The notes: generated from the sequence alone by a model not told the origin. Shown: positions 34,201-43,486, numbered from the stretch's first letter. The stretch is 64,000 bases of DNA from Amoebophrya sp. A120 (GCA_905178155.1 CAJINV010000003.1:10266064-10330063), one strand, 5' to 3'. A program made the numbers and translations.

Positions 34201-37200
34201 CGAAAGCTTTACCACTCAACCAGTCCTCTCGCGCCCTTTCCGCTCTTTGTGTTTCCGGAGGTCGCACGCGTGGCGCAATCCCGCAATACGACGCTTCTCC
34301 GGAAGCACCGGGTGGCGCAACTCTTCGGCGAGTACCTCCCCCAGCATAGCTTCTTCCAGAACACCAAGGCCGACCAGAAAACCCGCATTGTCTCCACCAT
34401 TATTCCCTGTGGCGGCGGCCCACCGGACCCCCGAGTGCGCCCCACACTGCGCAGCGAGCCGATGCAACCCACGGACGCCTTAGCCTTCTCAGCAGTTGTG
34501 CTCTCTTCAGCCTCCGCCGCCTCACGGCGTTTCGGTCTTCTATCGAACAGACTTCCAGCCTCCTACGAGCAGAGGCCGTTCTTCGCGGGTGTTGGAACCC
34601 CGCCCGAGCCGGGAGGTGGACCGCCACCGAGGTCCTCCTCTTTTCTCGTCCAAGATCGTTCGACGTTTTCAATACTGACCAGTAGCAGCAATTTGTACGG
34701 TTCCTACGTCTCCTCCGTTTCGGAGTGCATGTCTCCACATTCTGAAGAAGCAGCTGGAGCTGGACTGCAAATGAGCGGGACTGATGCAGTCAGGGCGATT
34801 TCGTCAGAGGATCCGCGTTTTTTCAATGCGATTTGCTGTCTTTACCCCGCGATCCACCGCACAACGCTGACAGCCTGGTGCGCCACGAGCGTGTTGTTGA
34901 AGGCAACATTGGCAGAGGAGTATGCGCAGCGGCGGCAAAGACGCGAGCAGCGGCAACAGCGGCGGCAATCCCGGCTACTGGCACGGCGTCAGCGTGCAGA
35001 ACAGATGGCGCGAGCGGAGCAGCTTCGCCACTTCGAGGCTGTTGGAGAATGTCAGCTAGCACCTCGGGCGGATATCCTCTACAAAAGTATCGCTCTCGTT
35101 CCCATTGCATTTGCAATGCTGCGCGAGTACAGTTGTTGCTTCTTCGTTTTCATCGCTAAATAGCATCAGATTGCATACTTTTTTTTATTTTTTCTGGAAA
35201 AAATTAAAATTGAATTTCAAATTCAAATAGATAATGCACCAGAAATTTGATTTTGTACTGGGGATGCGATACTCATACTTTTGCAATGCATACCGGACTA
35301 CGTCGCTGATGGTGCACCCCCATCGCAATTCCTGAATGGCGCTCTCCTTCCAGAGGCGGGAGTATCGAATGGAAATGGTGCATCTTCATCTTCCTGCGAA
35401 AAGCATCAGGGTCATGGACAAACGCTACAACAGCAACACCATAGGCCTGTCGCCGGCGGTGTCATCAAGATCAAGTCCGCCGTGAGTATAACATCAAGAG
35501 GAAATGAGGTCGGTGAAGATTGCGGAAAGGAGCGCACAGAGAATAGGGATCTTGTCGGGCGCAGAGAAGGAGACTTGTTGGATTTTGCGTCCTCCGCTCA
35601 TGCGCAGAAAGGAAATCAAAATTCAGATTCTCTCCCTTTGGCTTTGGCGAAAGTCGTGCTTCAAAACAAAGAAAAAGTGTGCACTAGAAGTGCTAATGAG
35701 CGCGAGCCGCATTGCAATATTAAACAGGATGCCTTTATTACTTCGCCAAGAACCTGCCAGGGTCTTGGTCATGCACCAGCTGGGTCGGACTCGGACGTGG
35801 ACGGGTTCAGTCAAGCGGCAAGAGGCATTCCAAATGGTCTGGTCCAAACATTGGAGACGGCACCAAGATACAGTGAACACCGTTCGACAGACGCGCTTGA
35901 TGTAGTTCCGACGCGGAATCGAGGACGTGGCGGACCAAGCGTTATGCAAAACGTAAGTCTCGTGGATGCTACTTTCGGTGGCCGGGATCAGGTCGCGGAG
36001 GTTGAAACCCAAGACGAACAAGCCATCGACAGTGACTACTCGGACTCATCTTCCGAAACAGATGCTGATGAAGAGCAGAACGAATTCTACTACGAGCTTG
36101 GGATTGCACCCCCGCTCTGTGCCGTACCGGGCGTTAAAGCGAGCCAAACCGCGCATCTTGGTTTTGCAGCAGGCAACGCGAACAAGAGCCTTGGGCGGGC
36201 CAGCGGGGTCTTGCACGCGGGTCCAGCCCACATGCCACTATCAGTTTTGGGATCAAGTAAAGGTTTAACCTTAGCATCCGACTCCGGTACTGTAGCTCGA
36301 ACCAATTTAAGTGCATCTTCTTCGCCCACTTCCGCTGCAGCATTCGTGCTGCACCCTGGTAGTGCAACAGCCTCACAAATGCTTGGCACTCCTGCTTCGT
36401 CTACATCTCAGCTCTCTTCGTCTAGAGGAGTTGCTCAACTCGAAATGCACAATCCTCGGGAGCTAGGTCGGGCCGTCATCGCAACCGGATCCGCTCTGGT
36501 GCGGGACGCTATTGATCAAACAGCAACAATGTTCATTTCCGGTAGTGCTGCGCTGCCGCATTCGATTCCAGAGCGGTTTTTCTTGAATGATCAGCATGGG
36601 ATCGATGCTTTTGGCGCAGGATCGCTTCATGAACCCTCCGCGTCTCGTCACCTCACTGCAGTTCAAAGAAGTGCCACAAATCTTTTTACGGACGATCATC
36701 CCCAGCACGCTATCGGTAGCAATGCAGCAGCAGCTGATGTTGCTGTTTCAATAAATCAAAATCCAACCCTTGTCGTACAAGAACAAGAAGAACGTGAGGG
36801 CCGCGGAAGTTCTGATCCGCTTGGAGAAAATTTTCTGGACACCGAACCTAGCTTCGAGTACGTGTCTCTAAAAACACCGTCGAGGCGCAGCACAATCACC
36901 GGACGAACTACTGGCACGTTTTGTCGGAGCCGACCAATCTTGGAAAACAACATCTTGACACCGCGGGGTGGATCTCTACTTTCTTTATCAACCTTGCAGC
37001 AGCACCATGTAGGAGGCTCAGCGCATGCGCAGACGCAGCAACACCAGGCGGCGGCGCTGCTGGGTGCAGAGCATTTTCCTTTTCGTGGGGACCCACCGCA
37101 TCGTCATCCTGTACCTCCTGGTAGCAATCTTTTTAGAAGTGCGGCTGCGGCATCTGCAACTCCATCTGCAGCCAGCAACGCACTTCGTGGCGACCAGATC

Positions 37201-40200
37201 TTTAATTTTTCGCAAGCTCCTCCTGGTTCTTTGGGTTCTTTGGCCGACCAAGTACTCTCCACTGCAAAATTGTCTAGGTCTGGAACGGTGGAGCGTGTCA
37301 TCCTTGTATTGCATGACGAGCAGAATAAACACATCTTCATCTTGATCTTTCTTTGTGAGGAAATAAATACGCAGTTTGTACGGCGTACTACTCGATGAGT
37401 ACGGGTACGAGACGGGGTGGTCTTCAAAATTGATTGTCATGCTTGGCTCCGCCTGGAACTCGAACTGGTACTGGATGTGCGTCGTGTGATTTTGATTAAT
37501 TCTGATTCAGGCATCCATACTTGAGCATCACAAGTCTCCAGACCCAGACATATTTACAATCCATACCAACTTTTCGGTGGAAATTCTTCGAGCAGCGCGA
37601 GTGCAGGAATGACGGATCGGTCTCAACTATCGGGAGAGACGTTGGCGTGCGTGGAAGTAGAGTCGCTTCAACAGCAGCAGGAGCAGCTCCCCCTTGCCGA
37701 TCAAATACTGCACTACTCTCGTCGCGGAAAGAGGAAGACCACAAGCAAGTCGACCCACAGTTACGAGGCGCAGATGCAGCGAGCGCTGCAGGAGCAGCAG
37801 CTTGTAGTGTCGACCTTCGCGCGGGCTGGAATGACGATCGACGCCAGCCGGCTATGCGTGGGCTGTTTTCCGTCTAAGTTCGGTAAGGTTGCCCTATTCT
37901 CGCAAAGCAGCCTGTGGCCCGACCGCGATTTTCACCACATGCGAGGCAGCCCAGCGGGGCTGCCGTTCGCGGTGCCGCGGTTGGTATCGCTTCCCTTTCT
38001 CACGACGGCGGCGAAGGAGCGCATGCTGCCACGGCAGGGGTTTCGCTTCTTACTGCTTCTGCATGAGTCGTACCGATTGAGTCTTTTGCCGCTGCTAGTG
38101 CGGGAGAACCGGCTTGTGGCCACCTGCTACTACGTCGTCGAGAATCGCATTTCGTGCCAGCTCTTCGTGGAAATTCTCGGTCAGCACTGCCTGCAGACAA
38201 ACCAGCTCTCGCAGCTGCTAAACTTTTTCCTACGGTCAGGTGCCGGAGAAGAGCACGATGAGGCCGTGGAGGATACCAGAAATTTGTTGAACGAGTGCGC
38301 CGACTACGCCCGTTCGCAGTCGAGAAAGGCATCGGTCCAGCTAAATAAACAAACTCGGCAGAATATGAATTCATCGAATACAACCGATGCACGCTCGCGC
38401 CTACCGGCCGCCACTTTGACAAATAGTAGCGCTGTACGCGGCGCACGCGCAGCTGGTGCGGGTACGTGTGCATCAGCTTCACGTTTAAGTATACAATCGT
38501 CCGGAGGCAAAAAAGCAGTAGCTTGTTCAGCTTCGAAATCTACGACAGGCACAGGAGCTCGTTGTTTGGCCCACCATGCAATTATTAGCGGCGCGACGAG
38601 GACCCCGAGTTCCGGGTCTCTCCCTCGCAATGAGGTCGCGCTATACTTGGACGAATTGAAGGAATTCTTGCGGGAACGGCGCGCACTGGATTTACTATAC
38701 AAGTACTGTTATGCAAATGCAAGACAGGAGAAGTATTGTGCTGTACAAGAAGGACAGCTATGCATCAAATGGAAATGCTTTAATATGCTTGTGCTAAAAG
38801 AAGGACAAAACAAACCCGAGTACGTGTACTAGCAAAGAGCGGCCGACCGTACTAGGTTTTGGTTTTCCTTGCCAGAACGTCGACCGCGAGGACCGCCTGA
38901 ACAACACACAGAAAAAATGAAAGGAAAGAAAACGAGCCAGTACCACCAGCTAGCACCGAAGTTTCTCTTTCTCGGTGTGTGTGAATATAGTACAAAGATG
39001 AGTTAGAAATGAAATACTAAAACTTCAAAAAAGCGGAGCAGAGCAAGACTCTTTCACTGTGCGTATGGAGCAAGCCAACGCTCTCGAGGTCCGCGGGCCG
39101 AAAGAGGAGTGCCGCGGACCAGATGAGGAAGTCCTCGGTGCTGAGGAGGAGATCTGCTGGACGCAGGAGCCTGTCCGCAGGGCGGAGGTGGGTCCGGGGC
39201 CGAAGGCGGAGGTGGTGGGTCCCCGGACTGAAGATAGTGCAGCAATCAGGGGCGGAGGTTCGGGGGTGGAGGAAGGAGGTCCCCGGGCCGGCGGAGCAGG
39301 GGATTCAAGCAAGAAAAGAAGGCCGTGCCCGGCGAAGGGGGAGGAGGAGGCTGGGACGCGGGTTGCCAGTGTCATACTTTCCTTTCTTTCACTTTTGGCA
39401 GGCCGTTGCGCATGCGCTCGCGTACTCGGGGGGCGCAGCACGCACTTGCCCGTTGGCGTTGGCATGCAAAACGTCGCAAACGCAAGGCGGGCGAGGGCGT
39501 CCACTAGATGATGATGATGATCCATTGGCAATGGATCTGGTAGCACGAGTGCGACACTTCTCTTGGGTGGATAGCTGCGTCTTCACTGGAGATCATGTGA
39601 ATGCAGGGCTGCTTTCAGTTCACCTGTTCATCATAAGCCAGTCGTGGGACTCACGGCTCGGGCATTTGCAGGATGCCCAAGCGCAGCTGCAGCAAGCACT
39701 CGACTTGTTTCTATTGCTTGAGCAACGGTCCTTGACAGGAGAAGGCGGTGGGGCTTTGCCGCACAGAGCCAGCACGGGCGCGCTACACGAGAAAAAAGAC
39801 GGCATGATCGGTGGAAGTCTTTTTGACATTAAGCAGACCGCCTCGGCGGTGTTACCTAGCGCAGCAACATCGAAGCTCACAAACGACCAGCTACACGGTG
39901 GAGAAAAACACAATTATCCATTCGTGCACGCCTCGAAGGGAAAGCTATCAGTGGTAGGCGCGCCGCGGAGTCACCACAATGCTGCAGGTTTGCACTTTCT
40001 GTCCTCACACAGGCACGCCGCTGGGAGTCACCTTCCCGTGCCAGACGACGGTTCGCCGACAGTTCGCCTGTCGCAAAGTAAAAATGGTTTCAAGAAAGAA
40101 AATCACAAATCCGTGACTGGACCAACAGGAATTTCAAGCAATCCGTTGTTACAACTGCGCACGGTGGATCTTCTAACTGGCAAAGAAGTGAGTGCACAAG

Positions 40201-40880
40201 AGATTGAACGGTTTCTCCGACTAGTGCAGTTCCAGACCTTGGTATGCGAAGTGATTCCTCGTGATCGGGCCCACCTATTTGACACGACGCTTTGGGATGG
40301 AGTCCACCAGAAGCGACAGAAAATGTCGCAGTTGGCCTTACTGCATCTTTCCAACGCCACGATCTCCCGGAGATGCGAGGTAGCCGAGAAGCTTCTGATA
40401 TCGGCCCATTTCCAACTTGCAGAACGCATCATGGAATTTTTGCAACTCCCAGTGGTGGAAATTTGCGTCCGTGCCAGTAACGAGCTCGCCACCACGGAAG
40501 CGCGCAAAGCGCGCTGTCAAGTGTCTCCGTTGCTCCGGTTTTTGGAGTCCGCAAAGAAGTGCCTCGATCACCAAAAGTGGGACCAGCAGGAGTGGGATAG
40601 CTTAGTGTCCAACATGGTGAACATCTGGATTCACGAGCGAAAGCAGTTTCCCGACGCAGGAGCGGACGCCGAGAAGCTGATTCGGTTTATGAAAGACAAG
40701 CGCTGCAAGTTGGATGCCTTCGTGCTGCTAGGGCATTTGGAGAATGCCTTTCAGATCGCCCGCAAGTTGGGGTCCCTAGAAGAAATTGTATACTTGAAAA
40801 AGCAGGCCCAACAGCACAAAAACTACCATCCGGACCTTTTGAAACAAATCAACGCCTATATCACCTATAATGCGAGGTAG
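13468..40880 (+). CDS. ZFYVE26: Giant ZFYVE26/spastizin-like alpha-solenoid protein, about ten exons
   Basis: Spastizin acts in endolysosomal traffic, autophagic lysosome reformation and cytokinesis, with spatacsin and AP-5 in animals. The N-terminal exon matches the family start (SLGQTELARALWRIV, then ALRVLKIIL). The last exon matches the family C-terminus in order: SAHFQLAERIMEFLQLP, DQQEWDSLVSNMVNIWIHER and LGHLENAFQIARKLGSLEE. Between them lie helical-repeat segments such as LIRDDQLDLALELCERCNF. Proposed exons: 13468-16215, 17983-18377, 18697-20167, 21250-24578, 25619-26197, 33648-~35145, ~35356-37305, 37511-37600, ~37663-38823 and 39402-40880. Most junctions are phase-consistent. The total is about 4,900 codons, roughly twice human spastizin, because of Ser/Ala/Gly-rich insertions. 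No FYVE zinc finger was found. Some boundaries are uncertain. Confidence 0.7.
16216..17982 (+). other. Intron 1 of the ZFYVE26-like gene
   Basis: The 1.77-kb intron runs from GTATCAGAC to TTTTCGTGCAG and is phase 0 on both sides. Most of it is the inverted copy of the 1.14-kb interspersed repeat; the remainder is AT-rich. Confidence 0.5.
16428..17569 (-). mobile_element. 1.14-kb GC-rich interspersed repeat, copy 2 (inverted)
   Basis: The reverse complement of this block matches 8881-10027 over essentially its whole length, with small indels. It matches from the AATAAAAGAATCAGG end with its ACTAGT hairpins to the TTCTAGATA end. It lies within an intron. Long open frames in several phases also occur here and are compositional. 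Confidence 0.65.
17983..18377 (+). CDS. ZFYVE26: ZFYVE26-like exon 2
   Basis: The exon opens in phase 0 after GTGCAG and encodes a hydrophobic and leucine-rich segment (AAVLSLLSLLRHHLG, then REVLWRLFLTLKEYF). The proposed donor GTAACA at 18378 leaves two bases. The next exon's acceptor (18696 or 18723) fits this phase. A different open frame at 18407-18614 (TGNAAFELYVENLQVL) also looks coding, so the local structure may be more complex. Confidence 0.4.
18697..20167 (+). CDS. ZFYVE26: ZFYVE26-like exon 3
   Basis: It encodes NPKLLLHRALRMNDYKLAEK near the start and a helical block, LVEARTQYKTLANILLGIET, toward the end. These have the solenoid character of spastizin. A basic Ser/Thr/Asn-rich linker separates them. 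The acceptor may be at 18696 or 18723. The donor GTAGGT at 20168 is phase 0 and joins exon 4 in phase 0. Open frame continues to 20479 with non-conserved sequence, so a later donor is possible. Confidence 0.55.
20168..21249 (+). other. Intron 3 of the ZFYVE26-like gene
   Basis: About 1.1 kb, GTAGGT to GATCTAG. The first 300 bp stay open in the upstream frame. The rest is ordinary intron-like sequence without an obvious repeat. Confidence 0.4.
21250..24578 (+). CDS. ZFYVE26: ZFYVE26-like exon 4 (largest exon)
   Basis: About 1,110 codons open in phase 0. Solenoid-like helices occur around LACLVAQQRYEEALQICDLV-type segments, and a long conserved-looking block runs from VLSHLLSLNLHDLARQVQHM to LLLFCRMLLQHLRSWLSDAQ. 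Three acidic or Ser-rich linkers, for example around 22260-22620 and 24100-24570, separate them. The exon ends AGTAC before GTAGTG at 24579, with two bases left over. That phase matches exon 5. Confidence 0.6.
24579..25618 (+). mobile_element. Intron 4, an introner-like insertion with target duplication
   Basis: The exon sequence AGTAC (24574-24578) is repeated at 25617-25621, spanning the acceptor. The intron starts GTAGTGAGGTC, and the reverse complement GACCTCACTAC occurs 30 nt before its end (25578-25588). It contains a multi-armed inverted repeat (24720-24840) and a GC-rich block like those at 6.4-6.97 and 50.2-50.8 kb. The acceptor AG is supplied by the duplicated target. Splicing is phase-consistent (phase 2). 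Confidence 0.5.
24720..24840. repeat. Compound inverted repeat (hairpin cluster)
   Basis: GTGGGACGGAACCAGGA followed by CCTGACCA (from 24758) is mirrored by TGGTCAGG and TCCTGGTTCCGTCCCAC ending at 24840. The preceding GTCCCACTA...TAGTGGGAC (24721-24763) is also palindromic around CCCGGCCGGG. The same arm therefore occurs three times. Confidence 0.75.
25619..26197 (+). CDS. ZFYVE26: ZFYVE26-like exon 5
   Basis: The exon encodes a hydrophobic helix (ALASVSIVSLLLRRLLDYLG) and then KPDQIRDQLIRDDQLDLALE, a typical solenoid pair of the family. An Ala/Gly-rich tail ends at CCCCGAGA before GTATGG. Both borders are phase 2 and agree with their partners. Confidence 0.65.
26198..26240 (+). repeat. Left terminal inverted repeat of the 7.45-kb intron
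   Basis: It starts with the splice donor GTATGGCG and ends with the 20-mer shared with the right end. Further copies of CATTCTCAAC occur at about 26274 and 33217, the second within GATTCTCAACTGTTG, suggesting nested or degenerate ends. Confidence 0.75.
26300..27075 (+). pseudogene. Decayed coding remnants inside the large intron
   Basis: Several overlapping frames have coding-like composition: 26308-26541 (CFYRVIFSENCLALLDPFS), 26421-26723 and 26757-27074 (MERLRVEVRRQERRFLAYVR). No single frame continues, and no family is recognised. They may be remnants of the element's own protein or of a captured gene. Confidence 0.25.
27605..27905. repeat. TGCAATT-rich fold-back element
   Basis: CTGCAATT-type heptamers recur about ten times. 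The left arm (about 27650-27745) and right arm (about 27775-27860) are reverse complements, sharing GTCCCGA, GAAAAGCTGCAATTGA and GCTGCAATT blocks in mirrored order. The outer right side is followed by repeated TTTTTGCACAC. Confidence 0.65.
28422..29562 (+). pseudogene. Possible element-encoded ORF with a frame break
   Basis: A 303-codon frame (28422-29333) starts MNRTRRALYLDECLGLSKGQ and is hydrophilic, Gln/Gly/Ser-rich and basic. A second frame, 29330-29562, continues in the same style (ESANKQAKPFGELSGVEMGK). No catalytic motif or zinc knuckle was found. It could be a gag-like or accessory protein of a mobile element, or chance open sequence in GC-rich DNA. Confidence 0.25.
30319..31535. 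repeat. Tandem satellite, about 129-bp unit with two hairpins
   Basis: Units start at about 30319, 30448, 30642, 30770, 30898, 31027, 31156, 31285 and 31413, spaced about 129 bp with one partial duplication. Each holds CAAATTTTGAAAAGATGC mirrored by GCATCTTTTCAAATTTTG around CTCTTTCT, then a second such hairpin around TGAAGGA(A/G)A. The linkers GTGGCTGCTCACT and ACAACCCGAACAACGC separate them. The whole array is intronic. Confidence 0.9.
31536..32620. repeat. Diverged palindrome array with variable spacers
   Basis: The same core (GAAAAGATGC, then GCATCTTTTCAAAT) recurs about eight times between 31560 and 32380. It is separated by non-identical spacers of roughly 60-80 bp, many containing CCACAGAAGA or CTTCTGCGGCTTC, themselves mutually complementary. 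It appears to be an older, drifted extension of the adjacent satellite. It is not CRISPR: the repeats are imperfect, and the context is a eukaryotic intron. Confidence 0.75.
32640..33606. other. Right part of the large intron, no gene
   Basis: GC-rich to about 33200, ending in a CCACTACATGATGATGATGA motif that also appears in variant form at 39508. It then becomes AT-richer with repeated CACAGATTCA motifs leading into the right inverted repeat. Confidence 0.4.
33607..33647 (-). repeat. Right terminal inverted repeat of the 7.45-kb intron
   Basis: It is the reverse complement of the left end with a few substitutions and a 2-nt gap. It finishes at the splice acceptor CCATAG. Confidence 0.75.
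33648..35145 (+). CDS. ZFYVE26: ZFYVE26-like exon 6
   Basis: After the CCATAG acceptor the frame reads EEVAQESNSGVANN and stays open for about 500 codons. It includes VTLLLLYEFGKAHQCFQEVF, LFHLMGLQQALSNFTVNHLQ and an Arg/Gln-rich helix (EEYAQRRQRREQRQQRRQSR). The 3' border is uncertain: donors at 35132 (phase 1) or 35146 (phase 0) both find phase-matching acceptors at 35353 or 35355. Confidence 0.5.
35356..37305 (+). CDS. ZFYVE26: ZFYVE26-like exon 7 (disordered linker)
   Basis: About 650 codons are open with strongly low-complexity, Ser/Ala/Gln/His-rich content and an acidic patch (DSDYSDSSSETDADEEQNEF). No conserved domain is visible. It may be a natively unfolded insertion in the solenoid. 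The donor GTATTG at 37306 is phase 0 and matches the next mini-exon. Confidence 0.4.
37511..37600 (+). CDS. ZFYVE26: ZFYVE26-like mini-exon (30 codons)
   Basis: After the TTCTGATTCAG acceptor, phase 0, the sequence reads ASILEHHKSPDPDIFTIHTN and then FSVEILRAAR before GTGCAG. Its composition is strongly coding-like and it is in a different frame from the ORF that follows. A short 62-nt intron to about 37663 would keep phase 0. Confidence 0.4.
37663..38823 (+). CDS. ZFYVE26: ZFYVE26-like exon 9
   Basis: It contains Gln-rich sequence, then conserved-looking helices: FRFLLLLHESYRLSLLPLLV, QLFVEILGQHCLQTNQLSQL and LKEFLRERRALDLLYKYCYA, similar to C-terminal helical repeats of spastizin. A Ser/Thr/Ala-rich linker lies at about 38330-38620. 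The donor GTGTAC at 38824 is phase 0. The exact 5' border is uncertain. Confidence 0.55.
38824..39401 (+). other. Last intron of the ZFYVE26-like gene
   Basis: It runs from GTGTACTAGC to CTTTCACTTTTGGCAG, a good polypyrimidine acceptor, phase 0 on both sides. The GC-rich part (39060-39340) has open frames on both strands from GGTCC/GGAGG-type simple repeats. Confidence 0.5.
39402..40880 (+). CDS. ZFYVE26: ZFYVE26-like terminal exon
   Basis: This is the best-conserved part of the protein and the basis of the family call. It carries SAHFQLAERIMEFLQLPVVE, SPLLRFLESAKKCLDHQKWD, QEWDSLVSNMVNIWIHERKQ and NAFQIARKLGSLEEIVYLKK in the order seen at the C-terminus of spastizin homologues. The order and spacing are closest to the plant-type proteins. 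It ends with TAG at 40878. Confidence 0.75.
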   Translation, partial: AVAHALAYSGGAARTCPLALACKTSQTQGGRGRPLDDDDDPLAMDLVARVRHFSWVDSCVFTGDHVNAGLLSVHLFIISQSWDSRLGHLQDAQAQLQQALDLFLLLEQRSLTGEGGGALPHRASTGALHEKKDGMIGGSLFDIKQTASAVLPSAATSKLTNDQLHGGEKHNYPFVHASKGKLSVVGAPRSHHNAAGLHFLSSHRHAAGSHLPVPDDGSPTVRLSQSKNGFKKENHKSVTGPTGISSNPLLQLRTVDLLTGKEVSAQEIERFLRLVQFQTLVCEVIPRDRAHLFDTTLWDGVHQKRQKMSQLALLHLSNATISRRCEVAEKLLISAHFQLAERIMEFLQLPVVEICVRASNELATTEARKARCQVSPLLRFLESAKKCLDHQKWDQQEWDSLVSNMVNIWIHERKQFPDAGADAEKLIRFMKDKRCKLDAFVLLGHLENAFQIARKLGSLEEIVYLKKQAQQHKNYHPDLLKQINAYITYNAR

Positions 40881-43486
40881 AGAACAAGAACGAGTACGAG
40901 AAAATGTGTCGAGTAGTACTCAAAAACTTAAACTACAACTAGATGAACAAGCAGGGTCACATGGACGTGAAAAGAATTGTGACATGCGTTACCTTGTTGT
41001 TGTTCGAGTTCGCTACAGTCGCCAGTATCGCCTTTCACAGTCGAATTCATAATTTACCGCCCCGGTCATTAATCGGTGACTAGGAATGTACGCTTCGCAA
41101 CCGTAATGAGGCTCAGGGTGTCAACCGCAGCTTGCTGATACTCGGCAGAGGACAACAAGCGTAAACGATAAACAACATCATGAACGATTTATTATCAATG
41201 TCTATCTGCCATCGCGAGATCATCAGCGTGTGACCCGGAGCAGACTCTGTCTGCGTTCACTCGTTCATCTGGGACCGTTCGGAAATCTAAAAAATTGAAC
41301 GCATAATTTTCTTGCAGTTGCGGATCTTTTCTGCATTTGCGCACGTGTTTCCGCTGAGATATTTGCGCTCGTTTCTTGGCCCCTGTGGGCAGCGTGCGGC
41401 TTGATTCTCGTGACTCAGGCGGTTTATCTTTTGCGATTCGCGCACGTCGGGATCGGGAAGATGCGCAATGCTACTCGTGCCCGGCGATCGGGGGCCGGCC
41501 GCGAAATTTCAATTGGCACGCAGCGCGCGCTTTGGCCATTTGCTTTGAAAGGGCGCGCGCGTCTTCTCGTGCTCTGCCTCCGTCCGGGGCCGGGAAAAAA
41601 CTGCGCGCTTATTTCGGCGCCATCTTTATTGGGAGCGGTGCTGGTGTGTGCGTGTTTCTTAATTATCGCTCAGCGACCGGAAAAAAATTTGGCGCGCTGC
41701 GCACGCACATGTGCCCGGGTTTGGGGAGTTGTGACGCCCTTTTCTTGTCCGGCAATCGGGGGCCGGCCGAGAAAAAAGCTTTAAGTTACTTTGTTCGGTC
41801 GCGCGCTGTGCGAGCGCAAACGCCCCGACCCGAGGGTGCGTCAACTTGCTTATTTTCTTTCGCATCTGGCGCCGCCGATCGGGGGCCGGCCGAAAAGCAA
41901 GCTCTCCCTTTCGCTGCGTGCGCGCAGGCCCTTTGTCCGGGCAGGCGCGGGCGCCTTTTTTTTCATGTCCTGTAGCCGCAGGCGGGCCGAGAAAATTTTT
42001 TCGCGCACTACAGCGCGCGCGCAACCGCTGAGGCCGGAGGGCGCAGAAAATTTTTTTCGTGTCGGACAGTCGAGGGCCCGCCGGAAAAAAATTATTGGCA
42101 CGCTGCGCGCGCGCGGACGCCTTGGCGACAGAGCGCGGAGTGTTTGCTTCTTGTCGAGCAATCGTGGGCGTGCCGGAAGAAAAATTCTCGCCGCGTGCCG
42201 CGGCGCGTGGCCAGCACATAGGACCTTGAATATACTCGAAACATAGGATAGTCCATCGTCGTTCGGTTTTTCAAATTGTTGCTTTTAGCAGGGTATCCAG
42301 ATCCACGAAAAAATCCTCCTCCTCGACTTGAGCAACAGCCAAACCCTAAACCCAGCAAAAAGCTGAGCCCATTAAATTCACTTCGACCATGTCGACGTCC
42401 GTGTCGTTGTCGCTCTCGTCCGGTGTAATTTCTAGCGCTCACGGACAAGAGACAGGGCCTTTGGAAGCTTAGCGCGTAGATTTGGGTTTCTTAGATCAAG
42501 ATCTCAGGAAGAGGGGCAGGTTTTTGTAGCCGTCAGGGCAGTGCCTCTCTGTCAGCGTTTCTGGTTGCGCAGCACGATATGTTGAGCTACAACCCGCTGT
42601 CCGTAAAGATTCTCTTGCATCTTCTACTAACGATCCTATCTGTTTCGCAGCTTCAAATTATTTCACTTCGGTGTTCGTCATATTGATGCGTTTGCCTAGG
42701 TGTGCCACTTACTTCTTCCCGTTTTGTCGGTCGTCCGGAATAGAAATTTATCTGCCCTAATTCTGTTGCTGTTCCTGTGTTGTCGTCAAACAGCGCAGCA
42801 ACCACGTAGAAGATCATAGCTTAGAAAAACAAAGAAGACGCCAATCGTGACACGACTTTGTTTCTGTTGTGCTGGACGCAGAACAAGAAGTCGGTGATCG
42901 CTCCATCTTACCTTTTTTTCGGTTAGTGCCTTTAAGCTTTTTAGTTTTACAACTTGCTAATCGTTCGTATTTTTCGTACACCTGGTGGTCGTGCAACACA
43001 AGAATCGTGCGGGCCGTCCTTCGGAGAGGTAGAAGCTATGAACCCTCAAGCTCAACATGAAACTGAAAGCAAAAAAAAAATACTTAGAATAGCCTATTGT
43101 GGTCGTTTTCGTTGCGCCTGAAATAAATCATCTGGAGCATCAACGTCTCTTTCTCTATAGTATTGATTTTGTTTATGCTTTTCAATTTCATTCTTCCAGG
43201 CGCTCGCTGCGTGCTGATGCTTCACTGACTAATTCCATTGTCCCCAGCGCAGTGATTTTGTATTCCCCTTTTGTAGAAGACGTTGATGCAGCCCTAGCTT
43301 TTGTTTACTCAAAGTGTAATCCTGCTGATTGACTTACATACACCAACGTTGTCCTTGTTGTAGCAGCTCGAGCACGTAGTTATTTTCTCTTCAAATGTAT
43401 ATGTATTGACTGTTAGTTGTTTTTTTACCATTTTTGATCTTCAACGACAAGGTACGTCGCTAACCAACACTTGTAGTGAGCATTGA
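40881..43486. other. Intergenic region with GC-rich degenerate repeats
   Basis: AT-rich to 41340, then a repeat block (41480-42200), then mixed DNA. On the minus strand at about 42432-42340 a short acidic open stretch (ITPDESDNDTDVDMVEVNLM) follows an apparent TAG acceptor and may be a lone terminal exon. No other gene is supported. Confidence 0.35.
41480..42200. repeat. Degenerate GC-rich tandem repeat block
   Basis: A motif of the form GATCGGGGGCCGGCCGAGAAA followed by a GCGCGCTGCGCGCGC-type segment recurs about seven times at roughly 100-120-bp spacing (for example 41487, 41755, 41878, 41970, 42070). The clustered open frames here come from this composition. Confidence 0.6.

Noticed and set aside
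35281-35355. Extending exon 7 of the giant gene to the start of its open frame
   Set aside because: No AG acceptor compatible with the frame lies upstream of 35353, so the first codons are probably intronic.
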